Shown here: positions 1 to 9,991 of the stretch, piece after piece
How the letters are laid out: each line of letters opens with the position of its first letter
How positions within the stretch are numbered: the stretch's first letter is position 1
Assembly (NCBI RefSeq): GCF_000527135.1
Contig: NZ_AZUP01000001.1
Coordinates: 930,001 to 994,000, forward strand
Origin: Methyloversatilis discipulorum
Lineage (GTDB): Bacteria; Pseudomonadota; Gammaproteobacteria; Burkholderiales; Rhodocyclaceae
Reading direction: 5' to 3'
DNA length: 64,000 nucleotides
The notes under the pieces: model-generated
Database searches by the model: none
What the model saw: only the letters and a program-made list of their open reading frames with translations
What the model was told of the DNA's origin: nothing
Position numbers and translations under genes: made by a program

Positions 1-1020
1 GGCGCCCTCACCGGCACCCTGATCGGCCGCTTCTACGGCCAGCGCGCCGAAGTGATCGTCGGCGGCCTCAACGCGCTGGCCAAGGGCCACCTGGACTGCA
101 AGCTGAGCCTCGACGGCAAGGACGATTTCGCCTGGCTGTGCTACGAGTACAACGCGGCCCGCAAGGCCGTAAAGCAGCTGGTCGAGCGCGTGCAAGGACT
201 GTCGGGCACGCTGACCAGTGCCGCGGTGGACCTGTCCACCTTCTCCGGTGCCGCGCGCGAGAACGGAACGCGTCAGCTCGATTCGATCCGCGCCGTCGGC
301 AGCGCGATCGAACAGATGAGCGGCAACATCCGCGAGGTCGAGTCGCTGTCGCACGAGGCGAGCGAACTGGCGCGCAGCGCCGGCGAAGCATCGCAGGCGG
401 GCAAGACCACGCTGCAGGCATCGCTGACCAGCGTACATGCCGCCTCCGACAAGATGGCCAGCTCGCTCACCGTGATCGAGCAGTTGGTCGAGGACTCGCG
501 TGCGATCAACCGCATCAATGAACTGATCAAGGAACTGTCCGATCAGACCAACCTGCTGGCGCTGAACGCCGCCATCGAGGCCGCCCGTGCCGGCGAACAG
601 GGTCGTGGCTTTGCCGTGGTGGCCGACGAGGTGCGCAAGCTCGCGCAGCGCAGCCAGGCGTCGGCAAACGACATCAGCCAACTGGTGGTGCGCATCCGCG
701 ACGACGCCGAACAGACGATCGCGCTGGTCCGCAGTTCGAGCGAGGAAGTGAATGGCGCCACGCAGAACACGGCGGCTGCGGTCAGCGAGTTCGACGACAT
801 CCTGCAGCGCCTGCTCGAACTGTCAGGCAAGTCGACCACGATCAGCAGCAGCCTCAGCGTGCAGAACGCTGCGGTGAGCGAGATCGTGCGCAATAACGAC
901 GTCTTGTTCGCGCTGTCGGAAGAGAGCGCGCACGGTGCGCAGGAAACCGCCCGGCAGGGCAATGAAGTGGCCAGCGCGGCACAGACGCTGCAAGCCGCCG
1001 TGCAGGCCTTCAAGACCTGA
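1..1020 (+). CDS. methyl-accepting chemotaxis protein, C-terminal part (5' end outside window)
   Basis: The frame is open from the first base, so the sensor domain and first membrane segment lie upstream. The visible part starts at the end of a membrane segment and a HAMP-like stretch. A long helical signalling domain follows, with the chemoreceptor hairpin tip near bases 535-650 ([20 protein letters not shown], then [15 protein letters not shown]). This tip contacts CheA and CheW at the inner membrane. Family membership is certain; the ligand cannot be told. No che genes are in view. The next gene on this strand is a cyclic-di-GMP enzyme 87 bases downstream. Confidence 0.93.
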   Translation, partial: GALTGTLIGRFYGQRAEVIVGGLNALAKGHLDCKLSLDGKDDFAWLCYEYNAARKAVKQLVERVQGLSGTLTSAAVDLSTFSGAARENGTRQLDSIRAVGSAIEQMSGNIREVESLSHEASELARSAGEASQAGKTTLQASLTSVHAASDKMASSLTVIEQLVEDSRAINRINELIKELSDQTNLLALNAAIEAARAGEQGRGFAVVADEVRKLAQRSQASANDISQLVVRIRDDAEQTIALVRSSSEEVNGATQNTAAAVSEFDDILQRLLELSGKSTTISSSLSVQNAAVSEIVRNNDVLFALSEESAHGAQETARQGNEVASAAQTLQAAVQAFKT

Positions 1021-1107
1021 TCACCTCGGGCACCCCGCGGACGGCGTCGCCTGCACCCGTCGGCAAATCCGACTCCAAGTACGCAGCAAGGCAGGCATCC
1101 GAGACAA

Positions 1108-4032
1108 ATGGCAAGCGGCATCCGCACACTGTTCAGTCCCGCCATCCGACTGATGAACCGGCTGGACTACCCCCGCAAGTTCGCGGTGCTGGGCTCCATG
1201 GTGCTGTTCGCCTTCGCGGTCGTCGTCTACAACCTCTACACCAGTCTGAGCTCGGACATCCGCGCGGCCCGGTACGAGCTTGAAGGCATCGCGCGCATCC
1301 GTACGCTGACGCACGTCGTGCAGTCGCTGCAGAAGCATCGCGGCCTGGTTGCCGGCGAACTGGGCGGCGTCGCAACGATGCGACCCGAGCGCGAAGCGCG
1401 CGAAGCAGAGGTCACCGCCGCCTTCGAAGCGCTGGTGCAGGCACTCCCGCGCGATCTGACCACCAGCCGCGACTTCTTCGAGATGCGCACCGACTGGGAA
1501 CGCCTGCGCATGCAGGGGCCGGGCTGGTCTCCGGAAATCAGCTTCGAGGTGCACACGCGGCTGATCGAGCAGATGCTCAACTTCGAAGCCGACGTTGCTG
1601 ACCGCTACCTGCTCACGCTGGACCCGGAACCGGCGTCCTACTACCTGATCGACAGCAGCGTGAGCAAGCTGCCGGCGACGATAGAACGACTCGGCAGGGT
1701 ACGTGCCTTCGGCACCGTCATCCTTTCGGCCGGATCGGCGACGACGCAGCAGGTGATCGAGATGTCGGCGCTGGTCGCCGAACTCGATGCGGCGCGCAAG
1801 AGCGCCAGTTACAACATCGAAAAGACCGGCCGCTACAACCCCTCGTTGCAGGAAACGGTGTCGAGATCAGCGGCGGACATTGCCGACTCGCTGGGCAACA
1901 TCGTGCGTCAGGTCGAGACGCAGTTGCTGGCGTCGTCCGCACACACCCTGTTGTCTCCGCAGCTGTTCTTTGACGGCACGACGGCGGCCATCGACCGCAT
2001 CTATCAGCAGATCGAACAGTCGCTGCTGCCGACCGCCGAGGCGCTGATCCGCCAGCGCATCGACCGGCTCGACCATGCGCTCAAAACCACCCTCGGCGTC
2101 GCCCTGCTGCTGCTCGGCGGCGCCGCCTACTGCATCATCGGCGGCTATTTCGCCATTACCCGCACGGTGGCCGAACTTGCCGCCTCGGCACACGCTCTGG
2201 CGGGCGGTGATCTGAAGGTACGCATCCGCCCGGACAGCCAGGACGAGCTGGCGCAGGTGGCCGCCAGCTTCAACGAGATGGCGGACGGGCTGACCGGTCT
2301 GATGGCGGCGCGCGAGGAAGACGAGGCGCGCATGCGCGCCATCATCGAATCGGCTCTCGACGCTGTGGTACAGATGAACGCCGATGGCCTGATCACTGGC
2401 TGGAATCTGCAGGCTGAGCGGATATTCGGCTGGTCGCGCGCGGACGTGATGGGCCGGCCTATGCACGACGTGATCATTCCCCCGGAACATCGCGACGCCC
2501 ACGTGCGCGGCCTGAAGCACTTCATCACGTCCGGCGTCGGCCCGGTGCTGAACAAGCGGATCAAGATCAGCGGCCGTCATCGTCAAGGACACGATCTGCC
2601 GATCGAACTGACCATTTCCGCGAACATGCATCGTGGCACCTACGAATTCAGCGCCTTCATCCGCGACATCACGGAACAGAAGCGCACCGAGGAACTGATC
2701 TGGACGCAGGCGAACTACGACGTGCTGACCCAGCTGCCGAACCGCCGCATGTTCCGCGACCGGCTGGAGCAGGCGCTGCGCACGTCGCATCGCAGCGGCC
2801 GTCCGATGGTGCTGATGTTCATCGACCTCGATCGCTTCAAGGACGTGAACGACGCATTTGGCCACCAGACCGGTGACCAGGTGCTGATCGAGGCTGCGCG
2901 TCGCATCCGCGCCTGCGTGCGCGAATCCGACACGGTGGCGCGACTGGGCGGCGACGAGTTCACCGTCATCCTGTCGGAACAGGACGACCCCGCCGGAACC
3001 GAACGCATCGCTGGCGAGGTGCTGCGGGCGCTGCAGGCGCCGTTCGAACTCGGTCATGCCCACGCTCATCTGTCGGCCAGCATCGGCATCACCGTCTATC
3101 CGCAGGACGGCACCGACGCCGACAGCCTGATCCGCAACGCCGACCAGGCGATGTACGGCGCCAAGGATGCCGGGCGCGACCGCTTCAACCACTTCGTCAG
3201 TTCGATGCAGGAGGCCGCCCTCCGGCGCCAGCAACTGGTGCAGGATCTGCGCACCGCGGTCGACAACGACCAGTTCGTGCTGCATTACCAGCCCATCATC
3301 AGCCTCGCCACCGGTCGCATCCACAAGACCGAGGCGCTGCTGCGCTGGATGCACCCGGAGCGCGGTCTGGTCAGCCCGGCCGATTTCATTCCGCTCGCCG
3401 AGGAAACCGGCCTCATCGTGCCGATCGGCGACCACGTGTTCCGCGACGCGACACGCCAGTTGCTGCACTGGCGTGAGCACTACGTCCAGGAGCTGCAGAT
3501 GGGCGTGAACATGTCACCGGCCCAGTTCGCGCGCAGCGAGTGCCACGCCAGCTGGATCGCCCACATGCAAGCACTCGGCCTGCCGGGCGACAGCGTGGTG
3601 ATAGAAATCACCGAAAGCCTGCTGCTCGACGCCAGCAGCAGCGTTTCACGACAACTGCAGACATTCCGCGAGGCGGGCATGCAGATTTCGATCGACGACT
3701 TCGGCACCGGCTACTCGGCGCTGTCCTATCTGAGCAAGTTCGACATGGACTACCTGAAGATCGACCAGTCCTTCGTCCGCAACATGACGGTCGATCCCTC
3801 CGGTACCGCCCTGCCCGAGGCCATCGTGCTGCTGGCGCACAAGCTGGGCATCAAGGTGGTGGCGGAAGGCGTAGAGACGGTGACGCAGCGCGACATTCTG
3901 GACGCGCTGGGCTGCGATTACGCGCAGGGTTACCTGTTCGCGAAACCGCTGCCGGCTGCGGAGTTCGAGGCGCTGCTGCGGGCACAGCAGGCCTCGCCGC
4001 ACAGCTTCGCGCAGATGATGGGCGTGAGCTGA
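1108..4032 (+). CDS. membrane-bound HAMP-PAS-GGDEF-EAL cyclic-di-GMP protein
   Basis: This 974-residue protein has membrane segments near residues 25-47 and 328-350 enclosing a periplasmic sensor region. HAMP (about 351-402), PAS (about 410-530), GGDEF and EAL domains follow. The diguanylate cyclase motif GGDEF is intact at 614-618, preceded at the correct spacing by an RESD inhibitory I-site. The EAL half keeps the hallmarks EALLRW (about 742), NMSPAQF, DDFGTGYS, YLKIDQSF, AEGVET and QGY. Both activities are therefore possible, and which dominates cannot be read from sequence. An in-frame ATG at 1153 is an alternative start. The chemoreceptor next door suggests motility or surface behaviour, which is inference. 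Confidence 0.93.
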   Translation: MASGIRTLFSPAIRLMNRLDYPRKFAVLGSMVLFAFAVVVYNLYTSLSSDIRAARYELEGIARIRTLTHVVQSLQKHRGLVAGELGGVATMRPEREAREAEVTAAFEALVQALPRDLTTSRDFFEMRTDWERLRMQGPGWSPEISFEVHTRLIEQMLNFEADVADRYLLTLDPEPASYYLIDSSVSKLPATIERLGRVRAFGTVILSAGSATTQQVIEMSALVAELDAARKSASYNIEKTGRYNPSLQETVSRSAADIADSLGNIVRQVETQLLASSAHTLLSPQLFFDGTTAAIDRIYQQIEQSLLPTAEALIRQRIDRLDHALKTTLGVALLLLGGAAYCIIGGYFAITRTVAELAASAHALAGGDLKVRIRPDSQDELAQVAASFNEMADGLTGLMAAREEDEARMRAIIESALDAVVQMNADGLITGWNLQAERIFGWSRADVMGRPMHDVIIPPEHRDAHVRGLKHFITSGVGPVLNKRIKISGRHRQGHDLPIELTISANMHRGTYEFSAFIRDITEQKRTEELIWTQANYDVLTQLPNRRMFRDRLEQALRTSHRSGRPMVLMFIDLDRFKDVNDAFGHQTGDQVLIEAARRIRACVRESDTVARLGGDEFTVILSEQDDPAGTERIAGEVLRALQAPFELGHAHAHLSASIGITVYPQDGTDADSLIRNADQAMYGAKDAGRDRFNHFVSSMQEAALRRQQLVQDLRTAVDNDQFVLHYQPIISLATGRIHKTEALLRWMHPERGLVSPADFIPLAEETGLIVPIGDHVFRDATRQLLHWREHYVQELQMGVNMSPAQFARSECHASWIAHMQALGLPGDSVVIEITESLLLDASSSVSRQLQTFREAGMQISIDDFGTGYSALSYLSKFDMDYLKIDQSFVRNMTVDPSGTALPEAIVLLAHKLGIKVVAEGVETVTQRDILDALGCDYAQGYLFAKPLPAAEFEALLRAQQASPHSFAQMMGVS

Positions 4033-4036
4033 AGAA

Positions 4037-4058
4037 GGCCGGCGCGAGCGCGCCGGCC
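4037..4058. terminator. symmetric GC hairpin between convergent genes
   Basis: A 9-bp perfect inverted repeat (GGCCGGCGC / GCGCCGGCC, 4-base loop) sits in the 36-base gap between the convergent ends of the GGDEF-EAL gene and htpG. It has no T-run on either strand. It may act bidirectionally but is not a textbook intrinsic terminator. Confidence 0.4.
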
Positions 4059-4068
4059 CCGGAGTGGA

Positions 4069-5991
4069 TCAGCCGGCCGCTGCGCTGCCGCTCATCGCCA
4101 GCATGAGCTGGTTCATCCGCCGCACGAAACTGGCCGGATCTTCGAGCGCCCCGCCTTCGGCCAGCAGGGCCTGGTCGAACAGCACGCCGGCCCAGTCGTC
4201 GAAGTGCGCTTCCTCGCCGCGCAGCCGTTGCACCACCGGGTGCTGCGGATTGATCTCGAGAATGGGCTTGGCCAGCGGCGCTTCCTGCCCGGCCGACTTC
4301 AGGATGCGGGCCAGGTTGCCGCCGATGTCGAATTCGTCCGACACCAGGCAGGCCGGCGACTCGGTCAGACGGTGCGTGATGCGCACCTCCTTCACCCGCT
4401 CGACCAGACTGGCCTGCAGCTTGTCGACCAGCGGCTTGAATTCGCCTTCGTCGCGCTCCAGCGCCTTCTTTTCTTCCTCGTCAGCCAGCGCGCCGAGGTC
4501 GAGGCCGCCCTTGGCGACCGACACCAGCTGCTTGCCATCGAAGTCGTTCATGTTGCCGACCACCCACTCGTCGATGCGGTCGGACAGCAGCAGCACCTCG
4601 ATACCCTTCTTGCGGAACACTTCGAGGTGCGGACTGTTCTTCGCCGCCTTGAAGGTTTCGGCGGTGACGTAATAGATCTTGTCCTGACCTTCCTTCATGC
4701 GGCCGATGTAGTCGGCGAAGGACACCGACTGTTCCTCGGTGTCGAGATGGGTCGAGGCGAAGCGCAGCAGGCCGGCCACCTTTTCGCGGTTGGCCTGGTC
4801 CTCGCCCACGCCTTCCTTCAGCACGCGGCCGAATTCCTTCCAGAAGGTGGCGTACTTGTCCTTCTGGTTTTCGGCGAGTTCTTCCAGCACCGACAGGATC
4901 TTCTTCGTGCAGCCGGAGCGGATGGTGTCGATGTCGCGGCTTTCCTGCAGGATTTCGCGCGACACGTTGAGCGGCAGGTCGGCCGAATCGACCACGCCGC
5001 GCACGAAGCGCAGATAGGCCGGCAGCAGCTTCTCGGCGTCGTCCATGATGAACACGCGGCGCACGTAGAGCTTCAGGCCGTGGCTGGCGTTGCGGTCCCA
5101 CATGTCGAACGGCGCGCGCGACGGAATGTAGAGCAGCTGCGTGTACTCGTGACGGCCCTCGACGCGGGTATGGGTCCATGCCAGCGGATCGCTGAAGTCG
5201 TGGGCGACGTGCTTGTAGAACTCGACGTACTGCTCGTCGCTGATGTCCGACTTCGAGCGGGTCCACAGCGCGCTGGCCTGATTGACCGTTTCGTCCTCGT
5301 CGGTCATCACCTGCTCACCATCCTTCCACTCCTCTTTCTTCATCACCACCGGCTGCAGGATGTGGTCGGAGTATTCGCGGATGATGGAGCGCAGCTTGAA
5401 GCCGGACAGCAGTTCGTCCTGGTCCTCGCGCAGATGCAGCACGATCTCGGTGCCGCGGTCGGCCTTGGTGATGGATTCCACCGAATACTCGCCGGCGGTA
5501 TCGCCGGTCATCGAGCAGGACCAGCGCACGCCCTGTTCGGCGGGCAGACCGGCGCGACGGGTGTTCACGGTGACGGTGTCGGCGACGATGAAGGCCGAGT
5601 AGAAACCGACGCCGAACTGGCCGATCAGATTGGCGTCCTTCTTCTGGTCGCCGGTCAGGCTGGAGAAGAACTCCTTGGTACCGCTGCGGGCGATGGTGCC
5701 CAGATGCGAAATCGCATCGTCGCGCGACATGCCGATGCCGTTGTCGGTGATGGTGATGGTGCGCGCCGCCTTGTCGTAGGCGACGCGGATCTTCAGGTCG
5801 GCATCGGATTCGAACAGCGCCGGGTTGGCGATGGCTTCGAAGCGCAGCTTGTCGCAGGCGTCCGAGGCGTTGCTCACCAGTTCGCGCAGGAAGATGTCGC
5901 GGTTGCTGTATAGCGAGTGGATCATCAGGTGCAGCAGCTGCTTCACCTCGGCCTGGAAATTCATGGTCTGGGCGGTTGCGGTGTCCGACAT
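4069..5991 (-). CDS. htpG: molecular chaperone HtpG (Hsp90)
   Basis: This 640-residue cytosolic Hsp90 has the usual bacterial length. The N-terminal ATPase begins [20 protein letters not shown] and contains the GHKL-type motifs [20 protein letters not shown] and [11 protein letters not shown]. The middle and C-terminal dimerisation domains follow. It remodels client proteins in an ATP-driven clamp cycle. The ATG start is fixed by the conserved N-terminus. A well-formed heat-shock promoter lies 46-74 bases upstream, so induction by sigma32 (RpoH) is expected. The gene is monocistronic, divergent from the pseudouridine synthase and convergent with the GGDEF-EAL gene. Confidence 0.98.
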   Translation of the reverse strand: MSDTATAQTMNFQAEVKQLLHLMIHSLYSNRDIFLRELVSNASDACDKLRFEAIANPALFESDADLKIRVAYDKAARTITITDNGIGMSRDDAISHLGTIARSGTKEFFSSLTGDQKKDANLIGQFGVGFYSAFIVADTVTVNTRRAGLPAEQGVRWSCSMTGDTAGEYSVESITKADRGTEIVLHLREDQDELLSGFKLRSIIREYSDHILQPVVMKKEEWKDGEQVMTDEDETVNQASALWTRSKSDISDEQYVEFYKHVAHDFSDPLAWTHTRVEGRHEYTQLLYIPSRAPFDMWDRNASHGLKLYVRRVFIMDDAEKLLPAYLRFVRGVVDSADLPLNVSREILQESRDIDTIRSGCTKKILSVLEELAENQKDKYATFWKEFGRVLKEGVGEDQANREKVAGLLRFASTHLDTEEQSVSFADYIGRMKEGQDKIYYVTAETFKAAKNSPHLEVFRKKGIEVLLLSDRIDEWVVGNMNDFDGKQLVSVAKGGLDLGALADEEEKKALERDEGEFKPLVDKLQASLVERVKEVRITHRLTESPACLVSDEFDIGGNLARILKSAGQEAPLAKPILEINPQHPVVQRLRGEEAHFDDWAGVLFDQALLAEGGALEDPASFVRRMNQLMLAMSGSAAAG

Positions 5992-6036
5992 GACAACTCC
6001 GAATCAGTAGACGTAGGGTGGAATGACAACGGCGGG

Positions 6037-6065
6037 ATATGGAGACTTCCCCCCGGCATTTCAAG
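6037..6065 (-). promoter_or_regulatory. sigma32 (heat-shock) promoter of htpG
   Basis: On the minus strand the -35 CTTGAAA (6059-6065) matches the E. coli sigma32 consensus exactly. A 14-base spacer leads to CTCCATAT (6037-6044), against the consensus CCCCATNT. Transcription would start near 6030, about 38 bases before the htpG ATG. Position, spacing and the known heat-shock control of htpG agree. Confidence 0.85.
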
Positions 6066-6100
6066 ACCCCGCTATGCTGTCGGGTCCACAGAATGTTTTC

Positions 6101-7966
6101 ATGCCGATGACCACCCGCACCAAACTGGGTTTGCCGCGCAAATCCGACGACAACACGCCGACCGACCGTGATCCGGCCCGCAAGCCGGTGCGCAACAGCA
6201 CGGCCAAGTCGCGCACGCTGAGCCGCAACACGACGCAGGTCGCGCCGGCCGCCAAGTCCTACGCCAAACCCGCCGCCAAGGACGTTCCGGCGCGCAAGCC
6301 GCGTTCAGCGCGTCCGGATGGCGACCGTCCGCCGCGCAAGGAATTCGGTGACCGCCCGCCGCGCCCGTCCGGCGAAAAGCGCGAATGGACGCCCCGCCCT
6401 GACCGCGACGCCCGTCCGCCGCGCGCCGAATCCGGCGAGCGCAAGCCCTGGGAAAACCGCGAGCGCCCCGCCCGCAGCGAGTCGGGCGGCAATTTTGGCG
6501 AGCGCCCGCCGCGCAAGGAATACGGTGACCGTCCGCCGCGCCCGGCTGGCGAGAAGCGCGAATGGACGCCGCGTCCGGATCGCGACGCCCGCCCGCCGCG
6601 CGCCGAATCCGGTGAGCGCAAGCCGTGGGAGAACCGCGAGCGCCCGGCCCGCAGCGAGTCAGGCGGGAATTCCGGTGAGCGTCCGCCGCGCAAGGAATTC
6701 GGTGATCGGCCGCCGCGCCCGGCCGGCGAAAAGCGCGAATGGGCGCCGCGTCCGGATCGCGATGCCCGCCCGCCGCGCGCCGAATCTGGCGAGCGCAAGC
6801 CGTGGGAAAACCGCGAGCGCCCGGCCCGCAGCGAGTCGGGCGGCAATTTTGGCGAACGCCCGCCGCGCAAGGACTTCGGTGACCGTCCGCCGCGCCCGGC
6901 TGGCGAAAAGCGTGAATGGGCACCGCGTCCGGATCGCGACGCCCGCCCGCCGCGCGCCGAATCCGGCGAGCGCAAGCCCTGGGAGAACCGCAAACGCCCG
7001 ACCCGCAGCGAGTCGGGTGGGAATGCAGGCGAACGCCCGCCGCGTCGCAGCGAGGGCGACAGCCGCCCTGCCCGCGCAGGCAGCGATTTCAAGCCGCGCC
7101 CGCCGAAAGCGGCGCCGGTGCGTCCGGCCAAGGCCTGGGATGAGCGCGATACCGACAAGCTGGGGCGTGTGAAGGCCGAACAAGGCGACGACGGCGACGA
7201 GGCGAAGGACGGCATCCGCGTGTCGCGCTGGCTGGCCGACCGCGGTGCCGCATCGCGTCGCGAGGCGGACGACTGGATCGCCCGCGGCTGGGTCACCGTC
7301 GATGGCGAAGTGGCGCTGCTGGGCCAGCGCGTGCTGCCGCACCAGAAGGTCGAGGTGCACAAGCAGGCGCGCGCCGACCAGGCGCTGCGCGTGACCGTGC
7401 TGATGCACAAGCCGGTCGGCTACGTCAGCGGTCAGGCCGAAGACGGCCACGAACCGGCCAGCGTGCTTTTCCTGCCGGAGAACCAGTGGGCCGGCGACCG
7501 CTCGGGTCTGAAATTCAACCGCAACCACCTGCGCGGCCTGGCCCCGGCCGGTCGTCTCGACATCGATTCGCACGGCCTGCTGGTGCTGACCCAGGACGGC
7601 CGCGTCGCCCGCCAGCTGATCGGGGAGGACTCGACCATCGAGAAGGAATACCTCGTCCGCGTCAGGGCGACGAAGCCCTTCGGTCACGGCGCGCTGTCCG
7701 AGGACTTTCCCGAGGAATCGCTGAAGCTGCTGAACCACGGGCTGGAGCTGGACGGCGAAGCGCTGAAGCCGGCCAAGGTGAGCTGGCAGAACGAGGAGCA
7801 GATGCGCTTCGTGCTGCGCGAGGGCAAGAAGCGCCAGATCCGCCGCATGTGCGAACTGGTCGGCCTCGAAGTCGTCGCGCTCAAACGCGTGCGCATCGGC
7901 CGCGTTCCGCTGGCCGACCTGCCGGTCGGCAAGTGGCGTTACCTGCGCAAGGACGAGCTGTTCTGA
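6101..7966 (+). CDS. rRNA pseudouridine synthase (RsuA/RluB/RluF family) with long repetitive N-terminal extension
   Basis: The last 250 or so residues form a standard enzyme. An S4 RNA-binding domain (RVSRWLADRGAASRREADDW) is followed by a catalytic domain with GRLDIDSHGLLVLT, where the Asp is the nucleophile. KEYLVRV and the GKKRQIRRMCELVG motif follow, most like RluF/RluB. These enzymes isomerise a uridine in 23S rRNA; the exact position cannot be assigned. Ahead of it lies an Arg/Pro/Glu-rich, probably disordered extension of about 360 residues, mostly four 59-residue repeats. The frame stays open to 6023, but that segment overlaps the htpG promoter, so ATG 6101 (or 6107) is preferred, giving 621 residues. 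Confidence 0.9.
   Translation: MPMTTRTKLGLPRKSDDNTPTDRDPARKPVRNSTAKSRTLSRNTTQVAPAAKSYAKPAAKDVPARKPRSARPDGDRPPRKEFGDRPPRPSGEKREWTPRPDRDARPPRAESGERKPWENRERPARSESGGNFGERPPRKEYGDRPPRPAGEKREWTPRPDRDARPPRAESGERKPWENRERPARSESGGNSGERPPRKEFGDRPPRPAGEKREWAPRPDRDARPPRAESGERKPWENRERPARSESGGNFGERPPRKDFGDRPPRPAGEKREWAPRPDRDARPPRAESGERKPWENRKRPTRSESGGNAGERPPRRSEGDSRPARAGSDFKPRPPKAAPVRPAKAWDERDTDKLGRVKAEQGDDGDEAKDGIRVSRWLADRGAASRREADDWIARGWVTVDGEVALLGQRVLPHQKVEVHKQARADQALRVTVLMHKPVGYVSGQAEDGHEPASVLFLPENQWAGDRSGLKFNRNHLRGLAPAGRLDIDSHGLLVLTQDGRVARQLIGEDSTIEKEYLVRVRATKPFGHGALSEDFPEESLKLLNHGLELDGEALKPAKVSWQNEEQMRFVLREGKKRQIRRMCELVGLEVVALKRVRIGRVPLADLPVGKWRYLRKDELF
6326..7033 (+). repeat. four tandem 177-bp in-frame repeats (59 residues each)
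   Basis: Units begin at 6326, 6503, 6680 and 6857, always at an RPPRK codon register, and a degenerate fifth start occurs at 7034. Each unit encodes RPPRKEFGDRPPRP, then GEKREWTPRPDRDARPPR, then AESGERKPWENRERPARSES. Copies differ by scattered substitutions (T/A at the EW-P position, F/Y, N/K) but not in length. This points to recent unit duplication with reading-frame selection. The product segment is highly charged and arginine-rich, as in RNA-binding disordered tails. Confidence 0.97.
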
Positions 7967-7979
7967 GCGCCTGACGGCG

Positions 7980-9797
7980 TCACGCCACGTCGAGCGCCGG
8001 CACCTCCGGCGCCGCGTCGTTGGCGCTGCAACCGGCGGTCTGCACGTGCAGGCCGCCGCCGCTGGCCTTGGCCTGCCGTTTGGCGCTGGCCGCGGCCGAA
8101 GCGACCTCCTCGGCGGTACGGAAGCCGCCGCCCTGCCCCAGCACCACGCCGGCACACAGCGTGGTGAGCGGAAAGCGCGTGCGGTTGCCCTTGCGGTCCT
8201 CGCCCTCCATGTGACCGCTGGCCAGCTCTTCCGCATTGAACAGGCCGCGTGCCTCGGCATTGAAGCGGGCGATGATGCGCTCGCAGCGCGCCTGCCAGTC
8301 CTCGCTCTGAAACAGCACGATGAAGTCGTCGCCGCCGACGTGGCCGACGAAGTCGCGCAGCGGGTCCGCCTCCTGCTGGATGCTGCGCGCCGCCAGCTTG
8401 ATCATTTCGTCGCCCCGGTAATAGCCGTAGAGGTCGTTGAAGGGCTTGAAGTTGTTCAGGTCGAAGTAGGACGCCGCATAGCTGGCCCGCCCCGCCATCA
8501 GCCGCTGCAGGTGTTCGGTGATCGGAATATTGCCCGGCAGGAAGGTGAGCGGATTGGCGTGCCGCGCCGCTTCGATGCGCATTTCGGTCACCGCGCGCAC
8601 CAGGCTCTCTCCGGTCGCCACGCCGACGTAGCGGCCGTGTTCGGTGACGACGAAACCATCGTACAGATAGCGCTGATCCTCGCCCGCCAGCACGGTGCTC
8701 ATCGATTCCAGCGGCGTGCTGCGCTCGACGCGCAGCGGGTTCGGATTCATGAACAGCGCACACGGCCTCTTGCCGTACACCTCCTTGTGATACGGCTGGG
8801 TGTACAGGTCCATGAAGCTGCGCCGGTTGATCAGCCCGACCGGAATGCCCTGCTCCAGCACCGGCAGCGCCAGCAGCTCCGGGTGATCGGCAAACACCTG
8901 CACCACCGACAGGTTGGGCGTGTCCGGCTCGACCGCAGGCGCCGAGATCGCCAGCCGGCTCACCGTGCCGGTGCTCATGTCGCGATGCGGCGTGTCCGGC
9001 AGTACGGCGATCTGCCGCGACTGCATCAGCGCGATCACCGCCGGCTGCATGTGACTGACCGTCTGGCCCTGCGGCCGCCCGAGCAGATAGCCCTGGCCGA
9101 AATGCACACCGAGGTCGCGCAGCACCGCCAGTTCGGCCTCGTGCTCGATGCCCTCAGCCACCAGTTCGGCGCCGAAGGAGCGCGCCAGCTGTACCGCGGC
9201 ACGCACCGCCTCGACGCGTCGGCTGTCGGTGTGGATGCCGTGCGTGAAGTAGCGGTCGAGCTTCACCCGCGGCGGCGCCAGTTCGGCCCACAGACGCAGG
9301 CTGGAGCGCCCGTCGCCGAAGTCGTCGAGTGCGACGACGATGCCCAGCGCCGACAGCCGCGCCTGGCTGACGCGCAGCGAATCGACGTCGGTCACCCGTT
9401 CGTGTTCGGTCAGTTCCAGCACCAGGCGTGCCGGTGACAGCGCGTGCCCGGCCAGCAGCGACAGCAGGCCGACGCAACCCTCCGAGCCGAGATGACGGAT
9501 GGTGCCGGCGCTGCAATTGACATAGAGCTGGCCCGGCGTCGCCGGATCGAACTGGCGCACCGCCGCCTCGACGCAGGCGATTTCGAGTTCGGCTTCGAGG
9601 CCGATGGAACGCGCAGTGGCGAACAGCACCGCCGGCAGGTGCAGCGCACCGCCCTCGGGGCCGCGCACCAGCGCTTCGTGCGCCACGACGGCCGCGTCAT
9701 CGAGGCGGACGATGGGCTGGAACACCATGCCCAGCGCGCGGCCATCGATCAATGCGCGCAGCGCGGTCTGGTTCAGCTTGTCGGAAGAGGTGTGCAT
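7980..9797 (-). CDS. EAL-CBS-GGDEF cyclic-di-GMP signalling protein
   Basis: This 605-residue soluble protein has the reversed order EAL first, a CBS pair in the middle (about residues 270-400) and GGDEF last. The EAL domain keeps EALVRG (41), LELTEHERV, DDFGDGRSSL, VKLDRYF, AEGIEHEAE and GQGYLLGRP, so phosphodiesterase activity is possible. The cyclase motif is GGDDF (about 488-492) instead of GGDEF, and the I-site arginine position is proline. Its cyclase half may therefore be weak or act as a GTP sensor, which is inference. CBS domains usually bind adenine nucleotides. It is convergent with the pseudouridine synthase, with 13 bases between stops. Confidence 0.92.
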   Translation of the reverse strand: MHTSSDKLNQTALRALIDGRALGMVFQPIVRLDDAAVVAHEALVRGPEGGALHLPAVLFATARSIGLEAELEIACVEAAVRQFDPATPGQLYVNCSAGTIRHLGSEGCVGLLSLLAGHALSPARLVLELTEHERVTDVDSLRVSQARLSALGIVVALDDFGDGRSSLRLWAELAPPRVKLDRYFTHGIHTDSRRVEAVRAAVQLARSFGAELVAEGIEHEAELAVLRDLGVHFGQGYLLGRPQGQTVSHMQPAVIALMQSRQIAVLPDTPHRDMSTGTVSRLAISAPAVEPDTPNLSVVQVFADHPELLALPVLEQGIPVGLINRRSFMDLYTQPYHKEVYGKRPCALFMNPNPLRVERSTPLESMSTVLAGEDQRYLYDGFVVTEHGRYVGVATGESLVRAVTEMRIEAARHANPLTFLPGNIPITEHLQRLMAGRASYAASYFDLNNFKPFNDLYGYYRGDEMIKLAARSIQQEADPLRDFVGHVGGDDFIVLFQSEDWQARCERIIARFNAEARGLFNAEELASGHMEGEDRKGNRTRFPLTTLCAGVVLGQGGGFRTAEEVASAAASAKRQAKASGGGLHVQTAGCSANDAAPEVPALDVA

Positions 9798-9991
9798 GTC
9801 TGTCTGTTGTATTCATGGACCCGAGTGCCTATCGGCAGCGAGGCCGCCAGCTTTCGTGAAGCTTCGGTGAAGCTTTCGCTACGCGCGGCGAAGTCGGATT
9901 GCGATGCGGATCTGTCACCAATTCTTAGACGAACTGCATTCCGGCCGTAACCCTGTCTTCCTAGTCTTGCCACACTCACAGGAGGACTTAC

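Noticed and set aside
6326..7033. Regularly spaced repeats that might be taken for a CRISPR array
   Set aside because: Units are 177 bp, contiguous with no unique spacers, and stay in frame within one protein.
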